From the NCBI GenBank assembly GCA_035384605.1, contig DAOOIV010000004.1:62001-126000 (forward strand): a stretch of DNA of 64,000 bases, read 5' to 3'. This document shows positions 52,948 through 61,928 of the stretch, piece by piece (the stretch's first letter is position 1; each line of letters starts with the position of its first letter). The position numbers and the translations under genes were made by a program. Origin of the DNA: Phycisphaerae bacterium. GTDB lineage: Bacteria > Planctomycetota > Phycisphaerae > UBA1845 > PWPN01. Under the pieces are notes generated by a model that was not told where the DNA came from, made no database searches, and worked only from the letters and a program-made list of their open reading frames with translations.

Positions 52948-55389
52948 TCACTTCGGTAGTGCAAACTGCAACTCATCCGCCGGATCAAGGAACCGCACCG
53001 CCCAGCCCATGTCGCCGGGCCCCTGGTCGAGCTTGAGCAGCAGCAGGTTGTCTCCCTGCTTGAGTTCGACCTCGATGCGGTCCTCGTCAGGCTTGATGGC
53101 CCGACGCACCAGGTGCTCCCAGACGAGCTTGCCGTTCAACCAGATTTTGATGCCGTCGTCGCTGCCCACCAGCAGGGTGCGTTTCCCGGCCTTCGGCGAA
53201 CGGACGATGCAGGCCCCGTAGACGACGACGTCTTCAGAGGGCTTGAATCTACCCTGCAGCATAATGACGCCGTCCTGACTGCTGACCGGCTGCCAGGTGA
53301 GTTCCTGGTTGTCGTTCCCGGCATACCTGGCGCCGAAGTCGAGTCGCTCCTCGGGCGGATAGACGGTCGAAAACCCCTTATGTTCGGGGTTCGGGAAAGG
53401 CCCGACGACAAGCCACTGGGTGATGAAATTGCGGTAGACCTCCATACGCATGTAGTCGATGATCACACGACAACGATCACCGTCAACGGGCTCGCCGGTG
53501 AACTTGAGCGTAATGGGCATCACGCCTTTGCGCAGGTAGGGGCGCTCACCGGCCGGCTTGCCGTCCACAAGCAGCTCAAACCTGGAGTTGCGCACGTCCT
53601 GGGCCAACACGGGACGAAGCAAATAGTGCTCATCTTCGGCGACGGGAACCTGGAAGGTTACTTCGTCTCCCAGCTTGCCCACGAACATCAGGCCGCCGCC
53701 GCTCGAGAGGGGCTTGGGAAGGCCCGCGTCGTCAACGAGCCGAAGCGAATCGCTCAACGCTGCGGGATCCTGACAACGTTCAATCTCCAAGGCTCCCGTG
53801 GCCACGAAACCGCGCGGAATACGGTCCACCAGCGGCACTTCCTCAAAGAAATCCTCTCCACCCGGCAACTGGTACCAGTAGGCGACCGAACTGTAGTCGT
53901 TGCGGCTGGTCACATGCGGCAGACCGGTGTAGTTCTCGATCGTCATCCGCAGCGACTTGTAGTAGGGGATGTTGTCTCCGAGGTGCCAACGGTAGCAACC
54001 CTGCATTCGCTCCACGTTCTTCTGAGGATGCCCATGAGAGGGATTCGTGAAATGGCGAATCCCCCACGCGTCGCCGAAGTAATCCTCCGATCCGGTTCCG
54101 AACCACGACGGGAACTTCTCGCCGTCGACATAGACCTTCTCGTCGCCCTCACCCCACCATCCGCCGTGAATATTGTCGGGGAACAAGCAGATGCCGACGA
54201 GCTTACCCGTTCCGCTGGTCTCGATAAGCGGATAGTCGAAGCTCTCCGAGGCGATTTCGCACCGGAACTTGGCCTTGAAGTACGCCCAGTCTTCCGGCAC
54301 CTCCTGCGTCCGGTAGGCGACGGCGACCTCAACCGGCGCCGGCTGCTTCCCTTCGTTGACCAGATCGATCTTTGCCCTCGACCGGAAGGGCATCGGAAAA
54401 AAGCAGTAGTTCATCGAGTCGGTAATGCCCATCGGGTACGACTTGTACTCAACGTCCTTGGGCTCGCCGAAAAAATCGCCGATCGGGCAACACACCGACG
54501 GCTCCGTCTCGTCGTCCCAATAGATCCGCAACCCCACCTTTCGCGTGGCCCATTTCTCGGAGGAATTCACCTTCGCCCGAAACTGTCGAATGACGGCCGG
54601 CCCTTCCAACTCCGCGACCACAAGTCGCTGGCCCGGCGCGATCGTTTCTTTCTTCGTCGCGAAGCGATCGAGAGGATGCGCGCCCGTCTGGCCGCATCTC
54701 GACCACTTCAAGGCGGTCTCCTCAACCGCGGCCCGCTGCGACTCGGTCAGCGGAAGCTTGAACGTCGGCACCGTCCAGTCTTTCGGAAACGTCCTGTAGT
54801 CGATGATGTAGTAGTGGCCGGGCGTCTTGCCGGAACCGTCCGGCTGCGGAATCACGCTGGTTACCTTGCAGCTCTTCGCGAATGGAATGGGCAGGTAAAT
54901 GTTCGAAGCCGAATTCACGTCGTTGGGATCCCGTTTCCAGACCAGCGGCCGCACGAACGGCGCAATAACACCCGTGCAAAGCTTGCTGAAATCCCACTCG
55001 TACGTCGGCTTGGCGTCTCCATCCAGGTAGAAACGGATGACGCCTTGCGGGTTCGCCGACCAGATCCGGAAAATGCATCCGGGGCCGTCCATTTCCGCCA
55101 TGACCCCCTCCTTGGTCTGCGGATCGATTCGCAGATAGTTGCCCGCGTCTCCATTGGCGTCCCAATTGATGTAGCTGTTGGTCGCGGCGTCATATTGGCT
55201 TGCCCGGTCATAACTGCTGAATTGCAGGCAACGCACCCCGGGCTCAATCACCGGAAGACGGTCCAGATCGGTCAGGTGGGCCAGCAGATCCTCATAGGTC
55301 AGTTCCTTGGCCGCCGCCGAAACCGGCCGACCGCCGGCCGAAAGGAGCACCAACGCGATCACTGCAACGTCTGTAAGTCTCCTACTCAT
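52948..55389 (-). CDS. GH172/DUF2961-family protein with C-terminal beta domain, exported
   Basis: 813 residues with a signal (VAVIALVLLSAGGRPVSAAA). The DUF2961 domain, now glycoside hydrolase family GH172, shows DANGDAGNYLRID, AEMDGPGCIFRIWSANPQG, FFGEPKDVEYKSYPMG, GWWGEGDEKVYVDGEKFPSW and FGTGSEDYFGDAWG. GH172 members include difructose-anhydride synthase and arabinofuranosidases. The last 120 residues have a PA14/carbohydrate-binding look (LLVGSDDGIKIWLNGKLVWEH, LLLLKLDQGPGDMGWAVRF). Probably acts outside the cytoplasm on plant or algal glycans. ATG 55389 is preferred over a start at 55428. Confidence 0.85.
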   Translation of the reverse strand: MSRRLTDVAVIALVLLSAGGRPVSAAAKELTYEDLLAHLTDLDRLPVIEPGVRCLQFSSYDRASQYDAATNSYINWDANGDAGNYLRIDPQTKEGVMAEMDGPGCIFRIWSANPQGVIRFYLDGDAKPTYEWDFSKLCTGVIAPFVRPLVWKRDPNDVNSASNIYLPIPFAKSCKVTSVIPQPDGSGKTPGHYYIIDYRTFPKDWTVPTFKLPLTESQRAAVEETALKWSRCGQTGAHPLDRFATKKETIAPGQRLVVAELEGPAVIRQFRAKVNSSEKWATRKVGLRIYWDDETEPSVCCPIGDFFGEPKDVEYKSYPMGITDSMNYCFFPMPFRSRAKIDLVNEGKQPAPVEVAVAYRTQEVPEDWAYFKAKFRCEIASESFDYPLIETSGTGKLVGICLFPDNIHGGWWGEGDEKVYVDGEKFPSWFGTGSEDYFGDAWGIRHFTNPSHGHPQKNVERMQGCYRWHLGDNIPYYKSLRMTIENYTGLPHVTSRNDYSSVAYWYQLPGGEDFFEEVPLVDRIPRGFVATGALEIERCQDPAALSDSLRLVDDAGLPKPLSSGGGLMFVGKLGDEVTFQVPVAEDEHYLLRPVLAQDVRNSRFELLVDGKPAGERPYLRKGVMPITLKFTGEPVDGDRCRVIIDYMRMEVYRNFITQWLVVGPFPNPEHKGFSTVYPPEERLDFGARYAGNDNQELTWQPVSSQDGVIMLQGRFKPSEDVVVYGACIVRSPKAGKRTLLVGSDDGIKIWLNGKLVWEHLVRRAIKPDEDRIEVELKQGDNLLLLKLDQGPGDMGWAVRFLDPADELQFALPK

Positions 55390-55592
55390 GGCACTTAGCT
55401 CCCAGGAAGGAACAGTAAACGTCCGCACCGTTTTGCGGCGTGATGGTAAGCCTGCCCGGGCCGGATCGCAACTGCCGCGACGGAATTCGCGATCGCCCAG
55501 ATCCGCTCAAGCAAAATCCCATGCCCGCCCGATAATTATCGCGACGGGCGACGCTCCGACGACCGCGCCCGTATGTGAGTGAGGACGAACCC

Positions 55593-55793
55593 GTGACAAC
55601 CCCGCAGTCTGTGTGTCCCTATCTCGACAGCGGCGATGCGCGCTGTGCCGGCCTGTGGACCATGACCAATCTGCGGGAAGTGTTCCGCTTGTGCGCCCAT
55701 GACCATGAGTCATGTCCCATTTACCATAGGATCCGAGCAGCCGAGATCCGAATCGGTGCCCGACTTGCGACTCCGCAGTTGGCCTCAGCCTGA
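55593..55793 (+). CDS. Small Cys-rich protein overlapping xerD-like gene
   Basis: 66 residues: MTTPQSVCPYLDSGDARCAG, then CAHDHESCPIYHRIRAA. The four-Cys arrangement C-P-Y-L-x5-C, C-x6-CPIY resembles a small metal-binding or Fe-S protein, but no family was recognised. GTG 55593 has GAGGA eight bases upstream; a GTG at 55575 is possible. It overlaps the recombinase gene by about 95 bases in another frame, so they are probably co-transcribed. Confidence 0.55.
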   Translation: MTTPQSVCPYLDSGDARCAGLWTMTNLREVFRLCAHDHESCPIYHRIRAAEIRIGARLATPQLASA

Positions 55794-56709
55794 AAGCAGG
55801 GCGGCGCCTGCGCTGTCCTGGTGCGCTCAGATCGAGGCCTTCTTGCGGTACCTCAAGATCGAGGCCGGCCTGTCAGAAAACACACTGACTGCTTATCGCC
55901 ATGACCTGACGTCCCTTGCCGGCTTCTGCGCCGACCAGCGCATCGACATCAAGACGATCAACGTCCGCCATATTCAGGCGTTCATGGTTGCTTTGCGCGA
56001 ATCGGTCAATCTCGCCGAGTCGTCCATCGCGCGGCGCCTTGTGGCGGTCAAACTCTTTCTGAGGTACCTGCATCAACACGGCCTGACGGACGAGGATGTC
56101 TCCGCGCTGGTCGAGACGCCCAAGAAATGGCAGCACCTGCCGCGCGTGCTCAGCAGACAGGACGTGGATAAGCTTCTGGGTCTGCCCAACGAAGCCGACG
56201 ACCCGCTGGCCCTGCGCGATCGAGCCATCCTCGAGTTGTTTTATGCCACCGGCCTTCGGGTGAGCGAACTCGTCGGCTTGGTCCTCGGCAGCGTCCATCT
56301 CGACATCGGATACCTCCGCTGCATGGGCAAGGGGCGCCGCGAGCGGGTGGTGCCGATCGGCTCCCGGGCCATCGAGGCGCTGAGAGAATACCTGACCATC
56401 CTGCGGCCTCAGTTGGTCGACGGAACATCGAGCGACCGGCTTTTCGTTTCACGGACCGGCAAGCCGCTGGATCGCACGAACTGCTGGCGCCTTGTGGTCA
56501 AGTACGCACGACAGATGGGCGTGGCTGGCAGGCTGTCCCCGCACACGCTGCGGCACTGTTTCGCAACGCACCTGCTGGCGGGAGGGGCGGACCTGCGCGT
56601 CGTGCAGGAACTCCTCGGCCACGCGGACATCAGCACGACCCAGATCTATACGCACGTTGACAACTCGCGGCTCAAGGCTGTTCACCGCCAATTCCATCCG
56701 CGCCAGTAG
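55699..56709 (+). CDS. xerD: Tyrosine recombinase XerD-like
   Basis: 336 residues. The N-terminal SAM-like domain (FLRYLKIEAGLSENTLTAYRHDLTSLAGF region) binds DNA. Catalytic residues are in place: R in ATGLRVSEL, K in GKGRRERVVPIG, H-x2-R in SPHTLRHCFATHLLAGG, H in LLGHADISTTQIYTHV, and the nucleophile Tyr in that last block. It resolves chromosome dimers at dif in partnership with a second Xer protein. The first 40 residues (up to LSWCAQIE) look disordered, and the true start may be further in, for example GTG 55756. No integron or phage signs beside it, so it is probably the housekeeping enzyme. Confidence 0.9.
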   Translation: MTMSHVPFTIGSEQPRSESVPDLRLRSWPQPESRAAPALSWCAQIEAFLRYLKIEAGLSENTLTAYRHDLTSLAGFCADQRIDIKTINVRHIQAFMVALRESVNLAESSIARRLVAVKLFLRYLHQHGLTDEDVSALVETPKKWQHLPRVLSRQDVDKLLGLPNEADDPLALRDRAILELFYATGLRVSELVGLVLGSVHLDIGYLRCMGKGRRERVVPIGSRAIEALREYLTILRPQLVDGTSSDRLFVSRTGKPLDRTNCWRLVVKYARQMGVAGRLSPHTLRHCFATHLLAGGADLRVVQELLGHADISTTQIYTHVDNSRLKAVHRQFHPRQ

Positions 56710-56847
56710 CCTGCGACATCGGACTTTGGCAACCCCGGCCGTGAAACCTGCTTTCTTCGCAGGACGCGGCAGCGCTGCGGCCTGCCAAAGGGCGCATCTG
56801 CTGTTCGAGACTTCCTTATTCGGTTCTGTTCGGCCCCCGGTACTGGG

Positions 56848-58101
56848 TCATTGGTGACTATGTCCGTGCTCACCGGCGGTGCCCCTAAGCAGCTCCCGCA
56901 TCCGCGCCATCGCCTGATCTCTCGACATCAGCCGATCATCCAGTTGCTCGTCGTATAACCGGTCCAGGATCTCTCTGAATCGCGGGCCGGGTTCCAGGCC
57001 TGCGGCGATCAGGTCATCGCCGGTGACGAACGGTGGGGGGGCCACCTCCTCGGGCGGGATCGACGCCTTTCGCCGCCGGGCGATCTCGTTGCCGTCAAGC
57101 GGCAGCCCTCGAGCCAGGCAGATCGCCTGATGCAACTCCAGAAGCTCCTCGAAACCCTCATGGGCGATGAGCATCTTCATGGCTGGCAGGCACAGGACTT
57201 CCGCATGATGGATGTCGTCAACGTGCTCGATCAGCCAGGTGATCCGGCCGCTCTGGTGATTGCTGCAGCGCAGATCTCGGGCTATTTGTCGAACGGAGGC
57301 CGGCGGATACGCGTTCAGCAGGGCGGCCATACTCAGGACGAAACCCGCTTGCTCGGGCAACTTGCTCAGCACGCGAATGCTGTCCGCCACGCGGTCACGA
57401 GGCCAACGCCCGTTCGGCCACAGGTGATCCAGAAGGCCCAGTTCCGCAATCTGCCGAACCGCCTCGGCCCGCGACGGGTGCGACAGCATCTTCTCCAGCT
57501 CCTCGCGGATTCGCTCGGGGCTGATACGACCGATGTGCTCGGCCTGCTCCCGAATGGCGGCGGCGGTGCCCGGCTCAATCGGAAACCCGAACCGGGCCGA
57601 GAACCGCACCGCTCGAAGCATGCGCAAATGATCCTCGGCAAACCGCCGGGCCGGATCTCCAATCGCCCGGATGATACCGGCCTCCAGGTCCCTTCGCCCG
57701 CCGACGTAGTCGATGACCTCCTTGCTGATCGGGTCGTAGAAAAGCCCGTTGATCGTAAAATCACGCCGTTGGGCGTCCTCCTCGGCTGTTGTGAAGACGA
57801 CCTTCCCCGGATGACGCCCGTCCCGGTAATCGAGGTCGGTGCGAAACGTTGCGGTCTCGATCCAATGCGGACCCTGGCGGACCATGACCACGCCGAACTT
57901 GGCTCCGACCTTGCGTGTTCGCGTGAACAGCTTGATGATCGTGTCGGGTAGGGCGTCCGTGGCCACATCGATGTCCGTCGGCTCCCGACCCAGCAACATG
58001 TCGCGCACGCTGCCGCCGGCCCAGAAAGCCTGATGCTCGTGCTGGCGAAGCCGTTTCACCACCCGCAAGGCGGCGTCTTGAATCGACAGCGGCCGTTTCA
58101 T
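56848..58101 (-). CDS. cca: CCA tRNA nucleotidyltransferase
   Basis: 417 residues. The poly(A) polymerase/CCA head has AFWAGGSVRDMLLGREPTDID (catalytic DxD), RRDFTINGLFYDP and AIGDPARRFAEDHLRMLRAVRF, all class II blocks. The C-terminal HD-free part carries the neck/body helices. It adds CCA to tRNA 3' ends, needed since the tRNA-Val in this window does not encode CCA. ATG 58101 overlaps the rsmD stop by four bases, giving an rsmD-cca pair. Confidence 0.93.
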   Translation of the reverse strand: MKRPLSIQDAALRVVKRLRQHEHQAFWAGGSVRDMLLGREPTDIDVATDALPDTIIKLFTRTRKVGAKFGVVMVRQGPHWIETATFRTDLDYRDGRHPGKVVFTTAEEDAQRRDFTINGLFYDPISKEVIDYVGGRRDLEAGIIRAIGDPARRFAEDHLRMLRAVRFSARFGFPIEPGTAAAIREQAEHIGRISPERIREELEKMLSHPSRAEAVRQIAELGLLDHLWPNGRWPRDRVADSIRVLSKLPEQAGFVLSMAALLNAYPPASVRQIARDLRCSNHQSGRITWLIEHVDDIHHAEVLCLPAMKMLIAHEGFEELLELHQAICLARGLPLDGNEIARRRKASIPPEEVAPPPFVTGDDLIAAGLEPGPRFREILDRLYDEQLDDRLMSRDQAMARMRELLRGTAGEHGHSHQ

Positions 58102-58748
58102 TCTTCTTCCTCGTCCCCCGATACGGATTCGCTCCGGACCGCTGCCCCACAACGAGGCGTGCTCATGAAGCGGAAGGTCATCGACCCCACGTCCCGCCGT
58201 TCGAGCTCGACCAGCGGAGAGAGGTCCGGACCGCCCGTGGGGTTCCGCTGGTGCCGGATGACGATCATGGCATCATCGGCAATGACCGGATCGACGGCCA
58301 GCCTTTGAAGCAGTGGCCTCATCGCTGGATGAGGCGATGGTCCGGTCAACAGACGGTAGGGGGGGTCAACCAGCACGATGGAATAGACATCCGGCGGCCC
58401 CGGCGGCGGAGGGAACTCGCATTCCGTCGCATCGGCGCGCAGCACCCGCCCCCGGGCCTGCGAGACGCCCAGTGAATCGAGATTCTCGCGAATGAGAGCA
58501 ACGGCGGGGCGGTGTTGCTCGACAAACAATGTGAAACGGGCCCCTCTGGATAACGACTCGATACCCAACGTGCCCGTGCCGGCGAAGAGATCCAGGACCG
58601 CCGCAGGCGGAAGCGTACCCGGGCGTGCAAGGCGATGTCCGAGAACATCGAACAGCACCGTCTTGGCACGATCGGTGATCGGACGCGTCCGGTTCCCCTC
58701 AGGACCGGCGATCTGACGTCCTCGCCATTGTCCGGCAATGATCCGCAT
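58098..58748 (-). CDS. rsmD: 16S rRNA (guanine966-N2)-methyltransferase RsmD
   Basis: 216 residues. MRIIAGQWRGRQIAGP, TRPITDRAKTVLFDVLG and VLDLFAGTGTLGIESLSRGA (SAM motif I) are family signatures; the catalytic NPPY-type motif is VDPPYRL. It methylates G966 of 16S rRNA. ATG 58748 sits at the usual family start; the frame extends further upstream but without likeness. First of an rsmD-cca pair. Confidence 0.92.
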   Translation of the reverse strand: MRIIAGQWRGRQIAGPEGNRTRPITDRAKTVLFDVLGHRLARPGTLPPAAVLDLFAGTGTLGIESLSRGARFTLFVEQHRPAVALIRENLDSLGVSQARGRVLRADATECEFPPPPGPPDVYSIVLVDPPYRLLTGPSPHPAMRPLLQRLAVDPVIADDAMIVIRHQRNPTGGPDLSPLVELERRDVGSMTFRFMSTPRCGAAVRSESVSGDEEEE

Positions 58749-58820
58749 GAAAACCAGCGTATCCCCCGACGTTGCCCATGGCAACGCCGCCGAACAGAGG
58801 AGGTTAAGCGCGAGTCGATG

Positions 58821-58849
58821 TTGCCGCAAAGACGCCTTTTTCGTACAAT
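58821..58849 (+). promoter_or_regulatory. Sigma-70 promoter ahead of the cysteine-cluster gene and hisS
   Basis: TTGCCG (58821-58826) and TACAAT (58844-58849), exactly 17 bases apart, 30 bases before the cysteine-cluster start codon. It faces away from rsmD. Confidence 0.65.
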
Positions 58850-58879
58850 CACCGCTTTGGTCATGGAGACAACCGCATT

Positions 58880-59380
58880 ATGAAACCACCGACAGTCCCC
58901 CCTTCGACGGACCTCTGCGGCAAGTGCGTCGGCCTCTGTTGCCGGTACTTCGCCTTGGCCATCGACAAGCCGGAAACACGGCGGGATTTCGAGGATATCC
59001 GCTGGTACCTGCTGCACGAAGACACTGCCGTGTTTGTCGAGGAAGGCCAGTGGTATCTGCAAATCAACCGCAAGTGCCGAGCCCTGATGCCTGACAACCG
59101 TTGCGCGATCTACGAAGAACGACCGCCCATTTGCAGGTCGTACAAAACGCACAATTGCGACTGGCACGGCGACCAGTACGAGTACGAACGTGTTTTCGTC
59201 GACCCCGACGATATGACCGCATACGCCAGGGAGTACTTGTCGAAAAAGCGAAAGAGCCGGGCAGCCGCCCGCAAACGCCGGAAGGCCACCGCCGCCCGGA
59301 AAGCACGGCAGCTCAAGGTTCGCAAGACCGGGCCGGCCCGACGGCCGCGCATCGCGATCCCGTTGCTCAAGTCCGCGTGA
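58880..59380 (+). CDS. YkgJ-type cysteine cluster protein
   Basis: 166 residues. The N-terminal cysteine group C-x2-C-x3-CC (CGKCVGLCC, about residues 13-21) and CRALMPDNRCAIYEERPPIC belong to the YkgJ/zinc- or iron-chelate-binding family; the C-x7-C-x2-Y-x5-P-x2-C pattern is typical. A basic Lys/Arg/Ala C-terminal tail (RKRRKATAARKARQLK) suggests nucleic-acid contact. Function is unknown in the family. It precedes hisS by 33 bases on the same strand. Confidence 0.85.
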   Translation: MKPPTVPPSTDLCGKCVGLCCRYFALAIDKPETRRDFEDIRWYLLHEDTAVFVEEGQWYLQINRKCRALMPDNRCAIYEERPPICRSYKTHNCDWHGDQYEYERVFVDPDDMTAYAREYLSKKRKSRAAARKRRKATAARKARQLKVRKTGPARRPRIAIPLLKSA

Positions 59381-59412
59381 ACCGTCTTCTCCGTCGGCCG
59401 AAAGTGAAGAAC

Positions 59413-60735
59413 ATGAGGTTTCAGGCACCCAAGGGCACCCGAGATTTCTACCCCGAAGATATGGCCGCGCGCAACTGGATCATGGACACCTGGCGCCGGG
59501 TCTCGCTCCGCAACGGATTCGAAGAGTATGACGGCCCGATCTTCGAGCTGCTGGACCTCTATAAGGCCAAGAGCGGCGAGGGGATCGTTTCCGAACTGTT
59601 CCACTTCGAGGACCGCGGCGGACGCGAGTTGGCCATCCGACCCGAGATGACACCGACGCTCGCCCGAATGATCGCCGCTCGGGCCAACTCGCTGCCGCGC
59701 CCTATCAAGTGGTTCAGCATGCCAAGGCTGTGCCGGGCCGAACGTCCGCAACGGGGCCGGCTGCGCGAGTTCTTCCAATGGAACATCGACCTCGTCGGAG
59801 TCGACGACGTGGTCAGCGACGCCGAATGCATCCTCGTGGCCATCGACTTCTTCCGCGAAATCGGGCTCACGCCCGATGATGTGGTCATGAAGATCAATTC
59901 ACGTTCCCTGCTGTCGTCGCTCCTTGCCGCCCAAGGCTTCGAAAAACAGCGGCATGAGGATGTCTTCGCAGTTCTTGACAAGCGGGACAAGCTTCCTCCG
60001 GAAGCCTTCGTCGAGGCCGTTGAGAAGGTGGCCCGCAACGCTAACGAAAAGGCGGCGCTTCTGGAGATCGGCCAGGCCGCCGGTGACGAGGGTCTTGCCG
60101 ACCTGGCCGGGGTGGCACTCGAAAACCAACCCGCCCAAGCCGAGTTGGCCCGCCTCAAGCAACTGCTCGGGATGCTGGCCAGAATGGGCGTCGGCGGGTA
60201 TTGCCGGTTCGACATGGGCGTCGTTCGCGGTCTGGCATACTACACCGGCGTGGTGTTCGAGGCGTTCGGCAAGGGTGAGTTTCAGCGAGCGATCTGCGGC
60301 GGCGGCCGGTACGGTTTCCTCCTCGAAGCGGTGGGTGGCCCGCCCATGTCCGGCATCGGATTTGGCACCAGCGACGTGGTCATCCTGACTCTGCTGACCG
60401 AATTGAACCGATTGCCTGCGGAGGCAAAGAAGATCAGGCAGGTCGACCTCTTCCTGATCGACGCCGACCCGACTTTGTTCGATGAAGTGTTGGCGTTAGC
60501 AGCCCGGCTGCGAAAAGCAGGTTTCGCCGCTGAGTTCAGTTACCGTCGCCAGGCCCTCGGCAAGCAGCTCAAGCAAGCCTCCGCGTGCAACGCCTCGCGA
60601 GCCGTCATCGTCGGAAGCGAGTACACGCAAAGACAGGTTGTCTGTGTGAAAGACCTGGCCAGCGGCCGGCAAACCGAAGTCGGCATCGAGCGCTTCTTGG
60701 CTGACCCCCTTGACCGGCGCTCGTCAAACAGCTAG
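59413..60735 (+). CDS. hisS: Histidyl-tRNA synthetase
   Basis: 440 residues, class II. FQAPKGTRDFYPEDM, LAIRPEMTPTLARMI (motif 2 region), PRLCRAERPQRGRLREFFQWN, and the His-A motif RGLAYYTGVVFEAFGKG (histidine recognition), then GGGRYGFLLEAVGGPPMSGIGFG (motif 3). The C-terminal anticodon-binding domain has VDLFLIDADPT and GKQLKQASACNASRAVIVG. It charges tRNA-His. Start ATG 59413 fits the family; it is likely co-transcribed with the cysteine-cluster gene. Confidence 0.97.
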   Translation: MRFQAPKGTRDFYPEDMAARNWIMDTWRRVSLRNGFEEYDGPIFELLDLYKAKSGEGIVSELFHFEDRGGRELAIRPEMTPTLARMIAARANSLPRPIKWFSMPRLCRAERPQRGRLREFFQWNIDLVGVDDVVSDAECILVAIDFFREIGLTPDDVVMKINSRSLLSSLLAAQGFEKQRHEDVFAVLDKRDKLPPEAFVEAVEKVARNANEKAALLEIGQAAGDEGLADLAGVALENQPAQAELARLKQLLGMLARMGVGGYCRFDMGVVRGLAYYTGVVFEAFGKGEFQRAICGGGRYGFLLEAVGGPPMSGIGFGTSDVVILTLLTELNRLPAEAKKIRQVDLFLIDADPTLFDEVLALAARLRKAGFAAEFSYRRQALGKQLKQASACNASRAVIVGSEYTQRQVVCVKDLASGRQTEVGIERFLADPLDRRSSNS

Positions 60736-60749
60736 GGAGCAGGACAATC

Positions 60750-61319
60750 ATGGCTCGTAAGAGCCACCATTACGAGTCGGCCTTCGAGGACTACCTCCGA
60801 GTCAGGAACATACCGTTCGTGTCCGTGGACGAAACGCGGCGGGTCGTGTTCGCGGGAACAAGAATCAAATCCTTTGACTACGTCGTCTATCCGCCGGCCG
60901 GACGAGCTTGGCTGGTCGACGTCAAGGGCCGGCATTTCCCATACGTCGATGAGCAGGGGGGTGGCAAGCGTTATTGGGAAAGCTGGATCACGCGGGAGGA
61001 CCTCGCTGGCCTGGCCGACTGGGAATCGGCGTTCGGTGACGAATACGAAGCCCGGTTGGTGTTCGCATACCTGCTGCAGGGGCCGCCGGACCGCTGGCCG
61101 GCGGTTATGCCCCATCTGTTCAAGGGAGAATCCTTCGCTTTCTACACCGCCGGCTTGGCCGACTACCGCGAAGTCTGCCGTGATCGCTCGGATCGCTGGC
61201 AGACGGTATCCGTGCCCAACACCGCCTTTCGGCGGATTCTCCGGCCCCTGGACGCTCTCTTGACCGGATCCCCGCCATTGTGCCCGTCGGCCGAAAGACC
61301 CGCTGACCTTTTACCCTGA
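60750..61319 (+). CDS. HYExAFE family, PD-(D/E)XK nuclease-fold protein
   Basis: 189 residues. The start, SHHYESAFEDYLR (HYExAFE), gives this planctomycete-typical family its name. Then come VDETRRVVFAGTRIKSFDYVVYPPAGRAWLVDVKGRHFP, in which SFDY and LVDVKGR match the D...(E/D)xK active site of restriction-like nucleases (quoted in parts). The rest has WESWITREDLAGLADWESAFG and FVYLLQGPPDRW-like segments. Nucleic-acid cleavage is expected from the fold but not shown. Immediately after hisS (14-base gap). Confidence 0.75.
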   Translation: MARKSHHYESAFEDYLRVRNIPFVSVDETRRVVFAGTRIKSFDYVVYPPAGRAWLVDVKGRHFPYVDEQGGGKRYWESWITREDLAGLADWESAFGDEYEARLVFAYLLQGPPDRWPAVMPHLFKGESFAFYTAGLADYREVCRDRSDRWQTVSVPNTAFRRILRPLDALLTGSPPLCPSAERPADLLP

Positions 61320-61386
61320 ATCACCCTTGCCTATAATGAAGTCAATACCGGGGAATGTGGAAACTACGGCCTACGGGACAAGATTC

Positions 61387-61584
61387 ATGATTCGAACAAC
61401 GTTGTTCTTCCTGACAGGACTGTTGCTGGTGCTTGGTCCGGCTCTGGCGCAGGGACCATCCGAAGGACCGACCTACAACTTTAAACCCAGAACGACGATG
61501 ATCGAGTGGTTGATCGGAACGATCTTTCTGGTCGGCTGCCTCGTGGTTGCCTTCAAACCCAGCAAGCGATCGAACCTGAAATGA
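61387..61584 (+). CDS. Small membrane protein
   Basis: 65 residues: a signal peptide ending ALAQ (LFFLTGLLLVLGPALAQGPS), a short loop, and one helix IEWLIGTIFLVGCLVVAF followed by KPSKRSNLK. ATG 61387 is the internal start, because the segment before it is not signal-like. It precedes two further small membrane proteins and may share their transcript. Function unknown. Confidence 0.55.
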   Translation: MIRTTLFFLTGLLLVLGPALAQGPSEGPTYNFKPRTTMIEWLIGTIFLVGCLVVAFKPSKRSNLK

Positions 61585-61630
61585 TCGCGATGCGACGGCC
61601 TGAACGCTCTTACTGAGGAGGATCCTGAGA

Positions 61631-61921
61631 ATGAGCAAACAAGCCTTCACCGTTTTCCTCGTAGGTGTCAATCTCCTGCTGCTTGGCGGCCTGATTCTGT
61701 CGAGCTACTCGTTGCCCGAGGCCAAAGCTCAGCCCGTCAGCCTCCGCGGCGAGTTCATTCTCATCTCGGCCCAGGCGGAGAGAAACAACGACACCATCTA
61801 TCTGCTCGACCTTGCACGACGCCAGATGCACGCCTTCCGCGCTCAGGTGCCCCAGATGATCGAGCAGCCGATGATGGTGCGTTGGTACCACTCGCGCGAC
61901 CTGGTGCGGGATTTCCGCTGA
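61631..61921 (+). CDS. Membrane-anchored small protein (paralogue 1)
   Basis: 96 residues with one N-terminal helix (TVFLVGVNLLLLGGLILSS) and a beta-hairpin-like outer part: LRGEFILISAQAERNNDTIY, LLDLARRQMHAFR. GAGGAGGATCC upstream is a strong ribosome site. The following gene is a paralogue. No known family. Confidence 0.65.
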   Translation: MSKQAFTVFLVGVNLLLLGGLILSSYSLPEAKAQPVSLRGEFILISAQAERNNDTIYLLDLARRQMHAFRAQVPQMIEQPMMVRWYHSRDLVRDFR

Positions 61922-61928
61922 AAGGGGG

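Noticed and set aside
53113..55398. A 761-codon plus-strand frame opposite the GH172 gene
   Set aside because: Shadow of the minus-strand gene with the DUF2961 motifs; no domain seen on the plus strand.
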